Shown here one piece after another: positions 1 through 10,930 of a stretch of 64,000 nucleotides of DNA. The stretch lies in the NCBI GenBank assembly GCA_030247885.1, contig JAPDRO010000018.1, positions 310,001 to 374,000 of the forward strand. The letters are read 5' to 3'. Below the pieces are notes generated by a model that made no database searches, was not told the DNA's origin, and was given only the letters and a program-made list of their open reading frames with translations. The position numbers were made by a program, and so were the translations under genes. Each line of letters starts with the position of its first letter. The first letter of the stretch is position 1. The DNA comes from Taxawa tesnikishii (nom. ined.). Lineage: Eukaryota > Ascomycota > Dothideomycetes > Dothideales.

Positions 1-1329
1 TGCAGCAGCTCATCAATCTGGCCTTGTTTGAAATCAGCCACGGCCATAAAGACCAGTACAACACGATGGCCAAGTGGGCTCTTTACCCTCTTACAATGAT
101 CCACAGTCCCGCATGGCCCAGTTCTCTAACCCCTTCAATTGGTTGAGAGCCCTGTCAGCACGTAGGGCGCAGACGAATTGTCTATCATGCCGTCTTCTTC
201 GAATACGAGCACCGTTGGGCTTGCAACACCAATGAGGATGCCTGGCAGAGGGAGTAAAATACAGTTTCAGAAGGACATGTATCGAAACGGCGCAGTTCTA
301 ATAACTATTTTTGTCCGAGTGGGTCTTGAAATGGGGGAAATACCATCCCCTTAGCGTTGGCGTACCGACTGGGTGAAAGAAACAGTACGTTCTATGAGCT
401 ATTGACACATCACGCCATCCCCGCCGGTGTTCCTGGAGGTTGCGTAGCCTCCATCATGGTCAGAAAGTCTCGAGCACGCGATGGCCCGACCGCCCTTGCT
501 GGCGCGTTCTGCGCCGGTACATACACGTCCCTTCTCTATCTGCCTCCCCTTCCCTGACTAATGTCAACGTCCAGTAAGGAGCGCTTCGTTTCCTACAAGT
601 GCAAGGATCTCTAGGGTCCCGTTGTCACGATCAGCTAGCTGCAAGCTGGTCTACAAGGGGACGTTGATATCATCGCATCGTTGTTTATTTGCGTCTGTAT
701 TTCGTTCAGCTGGTAAGAATATGACATCCGGGGGTTTGGTTCTAGAGCAGTCGCCTTTGGCGTCTCTTGTCGTCAAGTTGGCCAGCAAGCGGCAATGCAG
801 AGTTGCTGAGACTACTACGGATAGTAACACATCTTCATGATCGTGGGCCCCTGAATCTTCGCATGCCCGCCTCGATTAGAGTGGCAGGTTGTTGCATCGA
901 TGTCCGCGTAGCTTCCCCTTCACGGTGGCAGATCGTCAGCGCGGACCAGCCTCACCGCTCTTGCTAGCGTGAGTCCTTTGGCGTTCATTACGTTGTCGAT
1001 TTTCTCCGAACCTCTCTCTGTTCTTCTTGTCGCGACTTCTAGACCGCGGAGTAAGAGGACCCGCGACACCACCTCCGCAGGGCCCACTGTTCGCCATCAG
1101 TCATTGCTGGTCCGCAAAGGGAAACTGGTTGCTATCTGACAGCTTATGGAGGAGTGGAACAAAACAGTCTCAAGTGGCCCGGGGTAAGCCTCCTTCCGTC
1201 GGGTCTTCCCGAAAACAATCCCAGTAACAATTTCGACCACGACCAAATACATCCATCTTCTCCTCTCAAAAGCCCATCCCCTTCCCACCCCGTCCGCGCT
1301 TGTCCAACCCCCCTCCTCGCAGCGCCCTC
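1..1329. other. No gene recognised
   Basis: Only short, unconserved frames are seen. An open frame at about 3-147 on the plus strand (ending IHSPAWPSS..PSIG) could be the tail of a gene that starts outside the window, but I do not recognise it. No repeat or RNA gene stands out. Confidence 0.5.
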
Positions 1330-3177
1330 TCACCTCTTCCTTCCCTTTGGTTTATCCAACTGATCCAACAACGCCAACGCGCCCAATCCACCCTGCAACT
1401 CATCATCGCCCGTCTGCAAATACCTGCTACTGGGACTGCTAGTCCTGTCCCTGGCGGGCAGATTCGGTTTCCTATTCTCCCTCAACGCCCTCAAGCGCTC
1501 CTCCCTCTCCTTTGCCTTCCTCTCCCTCTCCTTCTCCAATTCCTCAACCTCCTCCTCGGCCTTGACGGCGCGCTCGCGCGCCTTCTGCAACGCTTCCTCC
1601 TGCGCCTTCATGTGCTCCGGCACTTCGGGGAAGTCGTCCGAGTCGGATTCGTAGTCGGACGCCATGGGCGAGTCGAGGTCGCGCAGCTCGGGGCTCTTCA
1701 TCAGCTGCAGTGGGCTCTTGGGGTCGTCGAAGTCGGAGCCGACGGAGCCCATGCTCATGCTGCGCCGGCTGCGCGTGCTGGCGGCCGAAACGTTGGAGAG
1801 CGTTTTCGCGAGCGGGGCGCCTTCGCTGCCTCTGTTGGGGTTCGATCTGTACCCCACGGCCTCGGCGACCATGCGCGCTTCCTCCTCGGCGTCGCGCCTG
1901 CCCAGCTCGTCGGTGCCGAGGCCGCCCATGATGGACATGCGGTGGCGCTCGTCCAGCAGGTGGCCCCCGGCTTCGCCCACGTCTTCGGATTTGTCGAGGA
2001 TGTCGCGGTAGCCGCGGCGCGAGGGGTCGCGCAGGCGCTTCTTCTTCTTCTTGTCGCGCTTCGATGAAGGCCGCACGACGATGACGGGGACGGGCGAGTG
2101 TTGCAGGCAGTATTTGGATACGGAACCTGGGAGCAGACCTTGGAAACCGCCGAGGAGCGGCCGCGGGTGCCTACGACGAGGATGGCGGGCTCGTAGATAC
2201 GGATCTTAACGGCCAATTGTTAGCAACGAGAACACGTTTGACAGTCTCTGGGCGATTCGTCGTGGTACTGCTGCTGTTTGGGAAGTGGGGGCAGATGAGA
2301 GATGCAAAACTCACCATATGCTGGATAGTATCCTGCACCTTGCCGATGGAAAACTCCAACACGAGATTGATGGCCTTGTCCTCCGTGTTCTTCCCCTCAA
2401 TCCTCTCGAGCATCCTTTCAGCTTCCGCCCTGTACCCTCTCTCCCTGCTCACCCCGGTTCCGGCCCATTTGATCGCCTCTTTGCTGTCCTTTTCCACCAC
2501 TCGCAGACAGACAATCTCATCGCCATCGTCGACCAACTCATCGATCAGCCACTCTAGAGCAGTGTCGGAGTAGTCGTTCGTGTCGGTTCCGCAAAGGAAA
2601 GTCCTAGAGCGCTTGCTGTAGGCGTAGTATTTATGCTTCCGGTTCAGTGTCAGGGAGAAGTCAGAGGCGTCGCGGTTGTCGAACGTGTCGAAAGAGACAC
2701 GCGGCTGGAACTGCCTGTTGCGCACAAACGTCAGTCATCCGCGCTCGTACACCGCTCCCACAATCGGTCGGGTGTCCCTCCAACACCAGCTGCATTTCCC
2801 ACGCTCACATGGGATTGGGCACGTGTGTAGACTCACGTAGGCGGCGGCGGACTACTCAACCTCCGTCCCGCAATCTCCTTGATCGGCTTCCTACTCCCAC
2901 TCCTGCCGTCTCTGCTCCCTAAGCCTCTAACGTGAGGCAGGAACTGCACGCTGGGCCGTCGTCGGTCATCCAGCGTTGGTCTCGCCAAAGTCGTTGATCC
3001 GAGAGATGGTATGACGTGTGTGGGCACACCCGCTGCTTCTCCCGCGCTGTCAATGGCTGCCGCTGTGGGCTGGCTGAGCGGTGAGGGCTGGTTTGGGTCT
3101 CCTGCTGCTGGCGCGGGCGCTGGTGGGGGTTGCTGTGCGGCGCCGGTCTTGGGCGAGAAGGAGGGGGAGCCCGACAT
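1330..3177 (-). CDS. Universal stress protein (UspA) domain protein
   Basis: Three exons are read: 3177-2837, 2714-2315 and 2204-1330, with GT..AG introns (donors GTGAGT). The N-terminal 110 residues are Pro/Ser/Ala-rich and end in RRLSSPPPPT. The middle exon starts QFQPRVSFDTFDN and carries the USP alpha/beta fold (FLCGTDTNDYSDTALEWLI, IVCLRVVEKD). The last exon has the nucleotide-loop region IYEPAILVVGTRGRS, then GGFQGLLPGSVSKYCLQ and VPVIVV. The C-terminus is a charged coiled coil (about residues 430-500, EEALQKARERAVKAEEEVE). The frame changes between GTRGRS and GGFQG near 2151-2157, where one base is missing from a C run of the coding strand; the total exon length is also one short of a multiple of three. 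USP proteins bind ATP or AMP and act in stress responses; the exact role here is not known. Confidence 0.75.
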
Positions 3178-3859
3178 GTTTGCGCGATGTATCTTACACA
3201 AGAGGGTTGCGGTGTGGTATGACTCAATGAGGGGTTTCTTGGAGCTTGGCGATGCTTCTGGCGCGGTCGCGGAGCCGGTGCTGCGGCGGCAGGGGATCGG
3301 CTTCTACAGGCGCCTGATGAGTGGAAGACGAAGCACGAGAGCACAAGGAAGAATATAGACGTCTGGTCCGGCGGGTCAATTGGTTTGGGCAGCTGTGTAA
3401 GGCCGAGTGATTCATGCGGCTAGAGAAGAATGGTGGAGGCGCTGTTGCTTGGCTGCAGTCATCCAAGTATATTTGACAGTCTCGAGACTCGTGCTTGCCG
3501 GGTCGCCTCTTGTGTTGAACAAGCTCGGGCGAGACCGATGAAGAGGTTCAAAGATCTTTGTATGTGCGACCCGAATTGAAGAAGAGGGTACCCCTGTTGC
3601 AACTCAATCGCTATCAAGGGTGAAATGAGGTATCTTTTTCACAGGAATCGACCTCAACCCCACATCTTCACATGTCACACAAGCATCATCGAGCCGAGCC
3701 GGCAAATGTACATGGACGAAAAGGGAAAGTGCGAGAAGACACGTGAACTGATGATGGATCGCTTCACTCTCGCTTTGTAGGCCAAAGATGACTTTCTATT
3801 TGTTCGCACAACACAAGACGCCCTTCCCATGCACTAATGCCCCGGCTCCACCGTTATCT
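3178..3859. other. Intergenic, tail of zuotin to start of USP gene
   Basis: Upstream region of the leftward USP gene and downstream region of the leftward zuotin gene. Open frames here are shadows or low-complexity. No separate gene is supported. Confidence 0.5.
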
Positions 3860-5269
3860 CTAAGACAGGGACTTGAGCTCTCCCTCCTTCAGCTTGCCAG
3901 CATCGACCAGCCTCTTCGCCTCTTCGGTGAAGACCGTCTTGATCTCCGTCTTGTCCGTCTTGCCATTGAGCTTGCTGGCAACCAGGGCGAGCTCGTCGAC
4001 CTCCAACTTTGCGATCAAAGCGTCAGTGTCGTTCAGTGCGGCATCGATCTGCTTCGCATCCGCATCGCCCTCGAGGACGAAGTAGTTGCCATCCTTGGCC
4101 GCCTGTCTGAGCACTCTCTTGTTCTTCTTTGCAGCGTTCTTCGCCGCCTCCTTGGCCTTCTTGCCCTCAGCCTTGACCGCCTTGTCTGCCTCCTCCTTCT
4201 CCTTCTGCAGCCTGGCCTCTTCCTCCTTGGCCTTGGCCGCGTCCTCCTTTGCCTTCTGCTCTGCCGCCTCCCTCTCTAGCCTCTTCTTGTTCTTTTGGGC
4301 GTGCTCCTCCTTCTTGAACTTCTTGATCCGCTCGTCCACCGCCAGGCAGTCGTCGACAAGCTTGCGCAGACGGATCGTGTCTTCGGTCTTACGCTTCTTG
4401 CGCGCGTTGTTGTTCTTGCGCTCCACGTGACGCTTTTGGTCACGGTTCTCGTTGTCATCGGGAACATCCTCATCCAGGTACTCGAATGAACGCCAGCTGT
4501 CAAAGTTGTACCAGAAGTTGTAGAAGGTCTCGACCTCGTCGCGAGTGCTGTTCTCGTTGCCAAGTCTGGGCACTGGCTGGACTTTGCTGAAGCGGGCTTC
4601 GGAGTCGAAGACGCGGCCCCAGAGCTTGTAGAAGCTCTTGCCTTGAGCCTCCTTCTTGCTTGGTGGCTCGACGTCAGCGGCCTCGTCGACGGAGTCGAAT
4701 TGCCGTCTCTTGACGGGGTCAAGGAGGATCTCAGTAGCCTTCTGGATGCACTTGAAGAAAGAGTCGTCCTCGGTCTTTCCGGAAGCCGCCTTCTTGTCCG
4801 GGTGGTGCTTGAGCACCTTCTTGCGGTGGGCGCGCTTGATCTGGTCCTCAGTGGCCCTCCAGCGGTACTTGGTTATACCGAGAACAGCGTAGTGATCTTG
4901 ATTCTGCAATCGCTCATGTCAGCACAACCGTACAACTGTGGACTCGGACCCAGATTCGTAGTGTAATCCGATACGTACCTTCCAGTCCTTGGCGTCACGC
5001 TGGAGCATCACGGGGTCCTCAGGCTCGCTGATCTCGCCATCATCCTCGGTCTCAGTCTTCTTGACGTTCTCCTGCGCCTGGATACGCTCATCCTCAGAGA
5101 AGGTACGCTTGTGCCTCTTTCTGCGTGCGTGGGCCAAGAAGTGAGGGCCGACGGGCTCGATGTTACGCTGAGTGGCAGACGAAAGGTGGCCGACAGACTT
5201 GAAGTCCTTCTCGGCGGACCAGCCCTCGGGCAGAGCCAGTAACGGCAGCGAGATCTGTGCTACAGCCAT
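3860..5269 (-). CDS. zuo1: Zuotin, ribosome-associated J-protein
   Basis: Two exons, 5269-4979 and 4903-3860, joined in phase 0 (DWK then NQDHYAVLG), give 444 residues, close to the usual zuotin length. The J domain (about residues 98-170) has YAVLGITKYRW, the HPD motif in KHHPDKKA, and FKCIQKATEILLDPVKRRQFD. The zuotin homology region follows (FYKLWGRVFDSEARFS, FYNFWYNFDSWRSFEYLDED), then a long charged helix rich in Lys/Glu/Ala (about 230-340), which in yeast contacts the ribosome, and a C-terminal helical bundle. With Ssz1 it forms the ribosome-associated complex that stimulates Ssb Hsp70 on nascent chains in the cytosol. The frame is intact. It sits head to head with Mzm1 with only about 200 bp between the starts. 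Confidence 0.93.
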
Positions 5270-5468
5270 TGCGACAATTCGTGAGTGAGACGGAGGAATA
5301 ACGTGTGAGACTGCTGTAAGGAATTTTTGGACGAGAAGGCGTCGGAGAAAAGAAACGCCGACGCCTGCGGCAAAGTCGAGACACTCCCGAAGACGCGATG
5401 GACCTTGAGTGATGGCATTTGTAACTGCACAACTATTTCCGTTCTACTGATATCCATATTCGTTCGAA
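5270..5468. promoter_or_regulatory. Shared divergent promoter, zuotin and Mzm1
   Basis: A 199 bp gap separates the two divergent start codons, so the upstream regulatory sequence must be shared. No specific binding site was assigned. Confidence 0.45.
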
Positions 5469-5989
5469 ATGGCTATCGCTCGCGAAGTCGTCAGCTTGCA
5501 AAACCGCTTCGTTGTGCTTGCGACCTACCGCCAACTTCTCCGAGCCACGAGGATAGCTTTCCAAGGTCTGCTCGCTACCCTCAAGCCCATAATCGGAATA
5601 CCTATTCTAAGGCATTGGAATGCTGACCAATGCTACAAGGCGACTATGACACCCTCACGAACGCGCGCCGCTTCGCCCGTCAAAATTTCGACCAGAACAA
5701 AACGGTGAGAGTCGGCAGTATAGAAGCGGCCAACGGCATCGAACATGCGCAGTCTGTCACCAAAATCCTGCGAGAGAACGTCGTACAAGGGTCAAAGTCG
5801 GGCGCAGAAGAGAAATTCAGTGAGTATACCTGCAATGCTGCTCGGAAGTGCGAAGAGAGTAGGCCATTGGCTGATTGGGTGACTGCAGAGCTACGGATAC
5901 ACGAGGAGACGGAACGGGGCGACAACGAGACCATCAGGAAGTTGAAGGGGACGGGGAAGTCATTTAAGGACCTGATGCAGAAGAGTTGA
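5469..5989 (+). CDS. mzm1: Mzm1 / LYRM7-type complex III assembly factor
   Basis: Three exons, 5469-5565, 5640-5819 and 5889-5989, give 125 residues. The LYR-type start is YRQLLRATRIAFQGDYDTL (Tyr-Arg-x-Leu-Leu-Arg), followed by NARRFARQNFDQN, IEHAQSVTKILRENVVQG and, after the second intron, KLRIHEETERGDN, a stretch typical of Mzm1. This mitochondrial matrix protein stabilises the Rieske iron-sulfur protein before its insertion into complex III. The reading begins MAIAREVVSLQNRFVVLATYR, so it has about 16 residues ahead of the usual LATYR start; this could be a short presequence or a slightly wrong start. Introns are 74 and 69 bp. Confidence 0.88.
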
Positions 5990-6132
5990 TTCTTTTGATG
6001 TGATACCCCTGGCTGCTTGAGCCTGCATTTTGCCTTCTTCCCAATTCCCAGCTTCGACCGACTGTGCCTTCCATTTTGAGCGCCAAAACGCCTTGCTGTG
6101 CCTTCTTGTAACTTTACATGCCTAGTGCGCAA

Positions 6133-7308
6133 TCACTCCCCTATCAGACTGGCATACTGCACGTCGTCAGCTCCCGGCGGCGGAGCTACAGCGGCAAGAC
6201 TGTCCAGGTCGTCCGTTGCTGCGCCAGCTGATGAAGCAGCACCTGGAGCACCGATCGCGCGGGGTCCGGACGCTGCCCGAATTGCTGAAGCAGTCTCCCT
6301 TCCAGCTCTTGCGTTCGCCATTCTATCCTCCCGGTCCATATTATCTAAAGCCTTCGGCTTGCCCCACCGCACTCTGAGCGGAACGCCCTTCACCACTGCC
6401 CTGCCCTGACAAGCAGCAGCAGCTGTCTCTGCTCCCTCTCTTGTCATGTAGTTCATGAAGGCGCAGTGAGATCTATGCGAGCAAATGACTGAGCGGAGTG
6501 CGCCGAATTGCTGGAAGTGTGTGCGGAGTTCGTGTTCAGGCAGATCGTCCTCCACACCGGTGATGAACAGTGACGTGATGTTTGGGTCTGCGGGCGGTAG
6601 GATGTCTTCTGGTTGCGGAGGCAGCGTCGCTGTATTAGGGAACGCCCTCCCTCCCCGTGCACCTCCTCTTCCACCCCTCCCACCACCTCGTGCAGGCGCA
6701 TAGCTGCCTTTCGGCCTCGTGTCGCTCGTCCGAATCGGGCCCGGCCCATACGACGAAGTCGCGTTCGAAGTACCTTCTCCGGGCCCCTCTAATAACCGCT
6801 GTCCCTGGCCACTGCCCCCGCCTTCCTCTTCCAACCGCCTCTGCTTCTTGTAATAGGGCTCACTATTCGCCAATCTCCTCAACAACTCCCTGGCCTTCTC
6901 ATCCGTCTTCTCGTACTTCTCCACCTCTCCCTTCCCCTCCTCAATCTCCCTCTCATGGTTCTGCGCATAGTACTCCCTGTTGACCTCGCTGTTTGGCCCC
7001 GGCGCAATCATCTTCAACGCCGCATCTCTTACTACGATCGGCAGCCCGAAACTGAGATCCAGCATGCAGCACTGGCAGCAATTCTTCAGGCGCGCGCAAG
7101 TGAGGCAGATGGTGGTCCGCTTCTGACGGGCTGTGCGGTCCGCTTTCCACCGGAAGATGGTAAAGGGTCGCGTGCAGATTTTGCATTCAGCGCCGTAGTC
7201 TTCTTTCAGCATTTGCACGTAAGGGTTGTCCGGTAGGCAGCGTTCGCAGACGGAGGGCATGTCGGTGGATTCCCAGCCAGAGCGGTTGAGGTCTTGTTTT
7301 GGTGGCAT
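6133..7308 (-). CDS. slt11: Pre-mRNA splicing factor Slt11/Ecm2 (RBM22 family)
   Basis: One uninterrupted exon of 391 residues. I chose the start MPPKQDLNRSGWESTDMP at 7308 because DLNRSGWE is where the family begins; an upstream in-frame Met adds only ten unconserved residues. The N-terminal Cys-rich zinc region has CERCLPDNPYVQM, CKICTRPFTIFRW, CLTCARLKNCCQCCMLD and the family motif LDLSFGLPIVVRD. A charged linker and an RGG-like Arg/Gly patch (about 205-225) precede an RRM at about 243-320 (SLFITGVEDDL, CAFMNYMTREGAE). The protein works in the spliceosomal NineTeen-related/Bact complexes, contacting U2/U6 and U6 ISL. The C-terminus is Ala-rich. The divergent neighbour is the TFIIIC-like gene. 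Confidence 0.93.
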   Translation of the reverse strand: MPPKQDLNRSGWESTDMPSVCERCLPDNPYVQMLKEDYGAECKICTRPFTIFRWKADRTARQKRTTICLTCARLKNCCQCCMLDLSFGLPIVVRDAALKMIAPGPNSEVNREYYAQNHEREIEEGKGEVEKYEKTDEKARELLRRLANSEPYYKKQRRLEEEGGGSGQGQRLLEGPGEGTSNATSSYGPGPIRTSDTRPKGSYAPARGGGRGGRGGARGGRAFPNTATLPPQPEDILPPADPNITSLFITGVEDDLPEHELRTHFQQFGALRSVICSHRSHCAFMNYMTREGAETAAAACQGRAVVKGVPLRVRWGKPKALDNMDREDRMANARAGRETASAIRAASGPRAIGAPGAASSAGAATDDLDSLAAVAPPPGADDVQYASLIGE

Positions 7309-7644
7309 GGTGAGATTTTGTTTGGGTCGTATGCGCAACCAGTCGTAGGGTAAGAGGACGCACTTCGAATATGCGCAATCGCGGTATAGAGGTTATTCTG
7401 TTATGCACGCGATTTATAAGGCAGAAAGTCGATAACGTTCTTCAGTGACGTTCGAAGCTTTGTGAGCAGAGCCGCATGTCGCATGGTCAATGGATTTGTC
7501 ACTTCGCATATAGATGGCCATATTACTTCACTTCATCTGCTCTGCACACGTGACTGTATCTTTCAGTTGACCTTCAGCCCAAATGCTTTTATAACACTCA
7601 GTCTCGGGATCTGTTTCGTCTGATCGCGGAGATGAAAGCTAGCC
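7309..7644. promoter_or_regulatory. Shared divergent promoter, Slt11 and TFIIIC-like gene
   Basis: A 336 bp gap lies between divergent starts. No gene is seen; it must hold both upstream regions. No motif was assigned. Confidence 0.45.
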
Positions 7645-9920
7645 ATGGACTCCACCACCACGCCGTCGAGGCGCTCTGGTCGAAGGCGCCAATCATCTAA
7701 GAAATATACGACTGATCCCTTTGAGGGTCTAGATATAGATGACTCTGGGAATGAAAGCCAACAAGTGCCGGCTGACGAAGACGACGCCACGGATGCCGAG
7801 TTCGCTGTGGATGCTGTCCCTTCACCGGAAGCCGAAGATGACCTGGAAATGGAAGATGCTTTTGAACCCGAAGCCTCAGAAGGTCGCAGTGATGCAGGAG
7901 AGGACTTCGTAGACGAGGACGAACCGGTAAATAGAAAAGCAGGGCGGCCTTTGGGGATCCCTAGCGAAGCTGCTCGGCCGGCTGCTCGTGATTCGAACGG
8001 GAGGAGAATCGTTACCACCAATCGTGACACGCGAGGCTTACATGACCCACTCGTGCGTACATCAAAGGAAGCACGGCGCTTACATCTCTTCGGTTCATCT
8101 CGTGCTGATCAGGAACCCGCGGTACGAGCTCACTACAAGTGGAGCGAGGAGCCTAGTTTGCCCAGTCGTAAACCGACGCTTGCTGGCTTCGGTGGCTTCA
8201 GCCATGGGTTCTACCGCTCCGAGAACACTCGGAAGAAAGAAGCTGCGGAGTCATGGAACTGGTATGATGAAGACGGGGGCAAGGAGGCTTTTCGTGACCT
8301 GCAGCAATGCAAACTTCTGGACGAAGCTCAGGGAAGGCTCTATTTGCCACAACCTGGCAAGCGGGATTTCCTCATGGGAGCCTACAATCAGCAAAGGCTG
8401 TTCTCGCTGGACGGTCTTGCGAGCATGAAGCTGGATCAAGGATGGTCCGGTACGAACGAGAACGTAGGACCTAGACAGCAGAAGCATGGCTTCATGCTGA
8501 ATGCCGGTGCAAAGGTACACTCTATGGAATGGGCACCGAACCAGACCGCTAAGCGCCAATTCCTGGTTGTCAGCACCGTTCCACTGAGAGGTCGCGACAC
8601 TGGATATCCGCCGTTTGAAGAGCCAACTGCACCCGCTTTTACTCCACAGCGACCATACAGGAGCGCCTTGCAGATCTGGGAGTTCACCGAGGGGCAAGGA
8701 AACTACATTGACACCAGTACGGCGCCCAGGCTCGTGCAGGTTGTTTGCACAGACTGGGGTGATGTCAAAGAAATCAAGTTCTGTCCAGTCCCACGGATAT
8801 ACGTGTTGACAGCTGATCAAGAAACGATCAATCTTGGACTCCTCGCCGGCGTCTGGGGCGATGGTATCACGCGTGTCCTGGACATATCAGTCCCGGTCTC
8901 TACTTCCCTCCCGACACAATACATCCACTGCAGACGCGCAGCCTTCTCCTCCATCCCGCCGAACACGGTCTGCACCTGCGTAACCTGGCTCAGCTCAACC
9001 GGTCTGGCAGCCGGCTGCTCGAACGGCAACGTCGCAATCTACAACCTGCCCACCTCCCTCGCTGCCTCCGCCCGGACAGTGCAATCCTACGCATCTATGC
9101 AGGCCCGAGATCCGCAGCTCGATCCCCAAACCATTACCCGAAACTGCACGCCCGTGCTCTACTCCGCCATCGCACCAACGTACATCCTGACGCTAACTTC
9201 CTGTTATCCCTCACGTCCGCACATGCTCGTCACATCAAGCATGTCGGGTCATCTTTCCTCACAGATCTGACGCAAGTCACGTCCGCCGGCGGCTTCGGTG
9301 CCACCACCACTATCCCTTCCCAGCGATCGCGCTTCGGAAAAGTTGCTTTAGCATGGCACGATATTGCACAAATGACGCTCACGGTCGATGAGAACTTCAC
9401 CCTGATCGGGAATCCATTGCGACAGTTCTTCGGAAACATGGGTCTGAGCAGGTTCAAGAGCGGTGTCACATGCATAGCCGTCAGCCCTGTGCATCCATTC
9501 CTCATGGCGGGCACATTGGGTGGGGAGGCCGTGGCAAATAATCCGATCCGGAGGACGCTCGACAGCAAGACGAGTATCTGGAACCTGATTTGGTTCGCGC
9601 ATGATTGGCGGAGCGGCCGCGCTCCTGTCGCGCCGCCTGAATCTACTAATGCTCCACCCAAACCGGCAGCCACACCGAGCAAGCCTAGGCATGAAGGTGA
9701 GTTGAGCAGATTTTTGGAGGGCTTTCATAGCGACCGTATGAAGTTGTTCAATGCAGATGATGCCCTACCACATAAGGATCAGGGCATCATGTACTCGACA
9801 ATACACGAGATGGAGACAGCTGTTACTGCTGTCTGCTGGAATCCGAATATCCATGTTGCGGGATGGTGTGCTGCGGGCATGGCGGATGGGTTGCTGAGGG
9901 TGGAAGATGTTGCCGTGTGA
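7645..9920 (+). CDS. Probable TFIIIC WD40 subunit (Tfc6/Sfc6-like)
   Basis: The single-exon model is about 758 residues. The first 100 residues are basic then strongly acidic (RRSGRRRQSSKKYTTDPFEG, then many Asp/Glu), followed by a region with FGGFSHGFYRSENTRKKEAA and a beta-rich WD40-like half (LQIWEFTEGQG, VVCTDWGDVKEIKFCP, CTCVTWLSSTGLAAGCSNGN, VTAVCWNPNIHVAGWCAAGM). The C-terminus ends LLRVEDVAV. These features match my memory of fungal Tfc6/Sfc6, a subunit of TFIIIC that binds the B box in RNA polymerase III genes, but I cannot confirm this without a search. The frame changes at about 9252-9258, inside conserved propeller sequence (MSGHL then LTDLTQV); one base is missing from a T/C run, and the next conserved stretch continues in the other frame. 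Confidence 0.6.
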
Positions 9921-10930
9921 AGGAATGGCTGTAGTGGGTGCTTTTGACGTCTTTGGAGTTTGTGCATGGTTTGGCGTTACTTCAAAATGGCGGAAGATAC
10001 CCCTCTTCATTCCGCGATACGTTCGCATTGACCCCGCTTCCGGTTGCTCTGCCGCAAGGAATGTCTTTAAGGTATCGTCGAAGCCTGTCCTGAAGGAAGG
10101 GGAGTGAGATTTGGAAGGAGGGATCATGTCGCGCTAAGCCTGGAAAGGCATCCAGAGGTCATCCGAAAGCGAAGGTCGAGCACAGGGATGCGCACCGGTT
10201 CACAACGACCGCCGCCGCAAGAGACGTGGAGGACTGTTGGGAAGACGAGGTCATCGGTAGGCACTTTTCGCTTCTTCACAATCTAACCAGCTTTCCATCT
10301 CCCACTCCTTGTGTTCGCCAATGAAATTCATCTCATTCTCACCTTGGCTGTCCGGCGCCGCGAAGACCATGTCAAACCTCCTGTCGCCATTGTTACACCG
10401 ACAATTCACGAACTGATGAACTCGAGTGTTGCGGTGACAATTGACTGTTTTCGTGCTCTTTCGCAACACTCGATCTCTTTGTTTGGATAATGGCGTTGTC
10501 CGCGAGGGCCGGCATACAATTGTCTCAAACAGTACTGCTTCTTTTGTGGGCCCAGCCCAATTGACTTGTCCCCTGGTGCTGGATCTTGCCGAAATGACCG
10601 AGGGAACAATGACGCTTCAAGTGAAGCTGGTGTTTTCAGGTGAAGGTGATAGCTGTTGTGGAGCCCTGTGTGCAACCCTGCGTTTACAGTTTTCTATCGT
10701 TCACCACGAAATGTTTTGTCTGTCCAATTCGCAATCCAATTCATCGTCTTCCCTCTCTCCGTCAGCACACGCTCTCCAAGAAAAGACACACTCGGCCCTC
10801 ATCCATTCTCCCTCGCAGGGGTCTTCTCCGACACGGTTAGACGGCTTTAGACAGCTCAACGCGCCTTCCCGATTCACATCTTCGCAGCTATCGATAGACT
10901 CGCACAAATCTGAACACGACCACGAAAAGC
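9921..10930. other. Intergenic, upstream of GT2 gene
   Basis: About 1 kb without a supportable gene. The last 300 bp are pyrimidine-rich on the plus strand, as expected of a long fungal 5' leader or promoter of the GT2 gene. Confidence 0.5.

Noticed and set aside
3-147. A short open frame at the window start
   Set aside because: Too short and unknown; may be the end of a gene outside the window, so kept only as a note.
1300-2067. A 255-residue plus-strand frame opposite the USP gene
   Set aside because: It is the shadow of the real leftward gene: Leu/Arg-rich low-complexity, no domain, while the opposite strand carries the USP domain.
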